Shown here: positions 6,821 to 7,491 of the stretch, in pieces | How the letters are laid out: each line of letters starts with the position of its first letter | Numbering within the stretch: the first letter of the stretch is position 1 | Source of the DNA: Emticicia sp031378715 | GTDB lineage: Bacteria; Bacteroidota; Bacteroidia; Cytophagales; Spirosomataceae | Reading direction: 5' to 3' | Assembly (NCBI GenBank): GCA_031378715.1 | Contig: JANNEN010000246.1 | Span: 1 to 7,491 of the forward strand | Length of the DNA stretch: 7,491 nt | Notes under the pieces: generated by a model | What the model saw: only the letters and a program-made list of their open reading frames with translations | What the model was told of the DNA's origin: nothing | Database searches by the model: none | Program-made: the position numbers and the translations under genes

Positions 6821-6828
6821 CAAATATA
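6821..6828 (-). promoter_or_regulatory. Bacteroidota-type -7 promoter element for the ABC operon
   Basis: The minus strand reads TATATTTG, an exact match to the Bacteroidota primary sigma factor -7 consensus TAnnTTTG. Its near end is 33 bases upstream of the GTG start at 6787. A TTG-type -33 element is not found at the expected 17-23 base spacing, so the promoter may be weak or activator-dependent. Confidence 0.5.
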
Positions 6829-6860
6829 AGTTACTCGTCAGAGAATAGAAAGAAATAGTT

Positions 6861-6888
6861 ATAAATGGATTTTTTCTTTAATAAATGG
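6861..6888. repeat. Pair of ATAAATGG direct repeats, 20 bases apart
   Basis: ATAAATGG occurs at 6861-6868 and 6881-6888, same orientation, exactly 20 bases start to start. If the -7 element at 6821-6828 is used, the two copies are centred roughly 50 and 70 bases upstream of the transcription start. That is a usual place for activator binding, and a 20-base period puts them near the same helix face. The regulatory role is inference. Confidence 0.45.
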
Positions 6889-7100
6889 TAGGAAAAAGGA
6901 GCTTTTGAAACAAAAATTGGCCTTTATTTTCATTGAATTGAGTTTCTTGGGTTTGCGTTCTCCAAAATTTTTCAATAAAATATCACATAATCATTTCTTT
7001 GTCAAAGCATTTTTCAAAACTTTAATGTTTCTTTGTATTTCATTCCTAAAAGTAGGCCTAACAAAGCCCAATATACAAAAATACTACCTATATATAATCA

Positions 7101-7491
7101 ATGATGGAAAAGATAAAAGATGTGATAGAAACCGTTAGTAAATTTTGGGCCACAATATCCGCCAAAATTAGTGCAGGCTGGTGGTGGGTTTTGGATAAAA
7201 TTTATCGTTTACTCTGCAAGGTCTTTGGTGAAGCAAAAGTAGAAAGCGTTTTTGTGAAATATTATCGAAAGCTTGATCAAGCAAAAGATTATTTCGGAGC
7301 AAAGTTTGAGACCGATGGCGACTATTTTCCTACAATTAGTAAAATCTACCGATACAGTTTGCGTACGTTGGTGGCGGTTTTGATTTATATATTTTGCATC
7401 GAAACTAATCTCCTTTGGCTTTGCGGACGAATGCCCAGCATTGAGCAGCTAACTAATCCCAAGGTTTCGCAATCGTCAACCATTTTTACGG
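7101..7491 (+). CDS. mrcA: Class A penicillin-binding protein 1A, N-terminal part (runs off window)
   Basis: I translated 130 codons by hand, open to the window end. The best landmark is the stretch after the membrane anchor, LLWLCGRMPSIEQLTNPK (104-121). It matches the start of the ectodomain of Bacteroidota PBP1A proteins, which then continue into the GT51 transglycosylase and the transpeptidase domain (both outside the window). The single membrane anchor is about residues 88-108 (LRTLVAVLIYIFCIETNLLW). Before it lies a cytoplasmic tail of nearly 90 residues containing a tryptophan-rich patch (AGWWWVLDKIYRLL, 25-38). Two adjacent ATGs (7101 and 7104) are possible starts. No further ATG occurs before residue 111, so the long tail appears real unless a TTG or GTG close to the anchor is used. 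The mature enzyme would polymerise and cross-link peptidoglycan on the outer face of the inner membrane. It is transcribed divergently from the ABC operon. Confidence 0.85.
   Translation, partial: MMEKIKDVIETVSKFWATISAKISAGWWWVLDKIYRLLCKVFGEAKVESVFVKYYRKLDQAKDYFGAKFETDGDYFPTISKIYRYSLRTLVAVLIYIFCIETNLLWLCGRMPSIEQLTNPKVSQSSTIFT

Larger units (their letters stand above)
6788..7100. other. Divergent intergenic region between the ABC operon and the penicillin-binding protein gene
   Basis: These 313 AT-rich bases separate two divergent genes. They hold the -7 element for the ATPase gene and two ATAAATGG repeats, both listed separately. Other small features are an 8-base palindrome TAGGCCTA (7053-7060) and CTTTGTCAAAG near 6997-7007. 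I see no convincing promoter for the plus-strand gene. A TTG-initiated open frame of 77 codons (6905-7138) overlaps the penicillin-binding protein start, resembles no family, and is judged spurious. Confidence 0.6.

Noticed and set aside
7093..7098. TATAAT as a promoter -10 for the penicillin-binding protein gene
   Set aside because: It ends two bases before the ATG, and Bacteroidota primary promoters use a different -7 consensus.
6905..7138. TTG-initiated 77-codon frame before the penicillin-binding protein
   Set aside because: It overlaps the penicillin-binding protein start in another frame, sits in AT-rich promoter DNA, and resembles no family.

Overview
The window looks like chromosomal DNA from a member of the Bacteroidota, most likely a Cytophagales-type aquatic or soil genus. 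I infer this from the AT-rich intergenic DNA, the near absence of Shine-Dalgarno sequences before start codons, a perfect Bacteroidota-type -7 promoter element (TAnnTTTG), and recognisable Bacteroidota versions of several families. Seven protein-coding genes can be supported, two of them cut by the window edges, together with one broken toxin gene and one strong terminator hairpin.

Left part (1-2826, minus strand): a two-gene operon. A soluble FAD/NAD(P)H pyridine nucleotide oxidoreductase is followed after three bases by a multi-pass membrane iron-sulfur protein of the NapH/NosR/CcoG type, whose C-terminus lies outside the window. My topology reading puts all of its cysteine motifs on the cytoplasmic side. 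The pair therefore reads as an NAD(P)H-to-membrane electron transfer module with an unknown acceptor. It is the best candidate here for an under-described system.

Middle (2827-4445): a gene-free stretch of about 425 bases holds a decayed RelE/ParE-type toxin gene on the minus strand. It has an in-frame stop, a +1 frameshift and a lost catalytic arginine, and no antitoxin is visible. Two plus-strand genes 12 bases apart follow: an M23 (LytM) peptidase-fold protein with no signal peptide, and a small exported protein of unknown function. They end at a perfect 12-bp hairpin with a T-run, which also lies just beyond the end of the convergent operon.

Right part (4454-6787, minus strand): a NatA/NatB-type ABC exporter operon, ATPase first and permease second. 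The ATPase starts with GTG and is preceded by a perfect -7 element. Upstream of that, two identical 8-base repeats sit exactly 20 bases apart.

Far right (7101-7491, plus strand): the N-terminus of a class A penicillin-binding protein (PBP1A type) with an unusually long cytoplasmic tail, transcribed divergently from the ABC operon. Apart from the toxin remnant there are no signs of mobile elements, CRISPR arrays or RNA genes.
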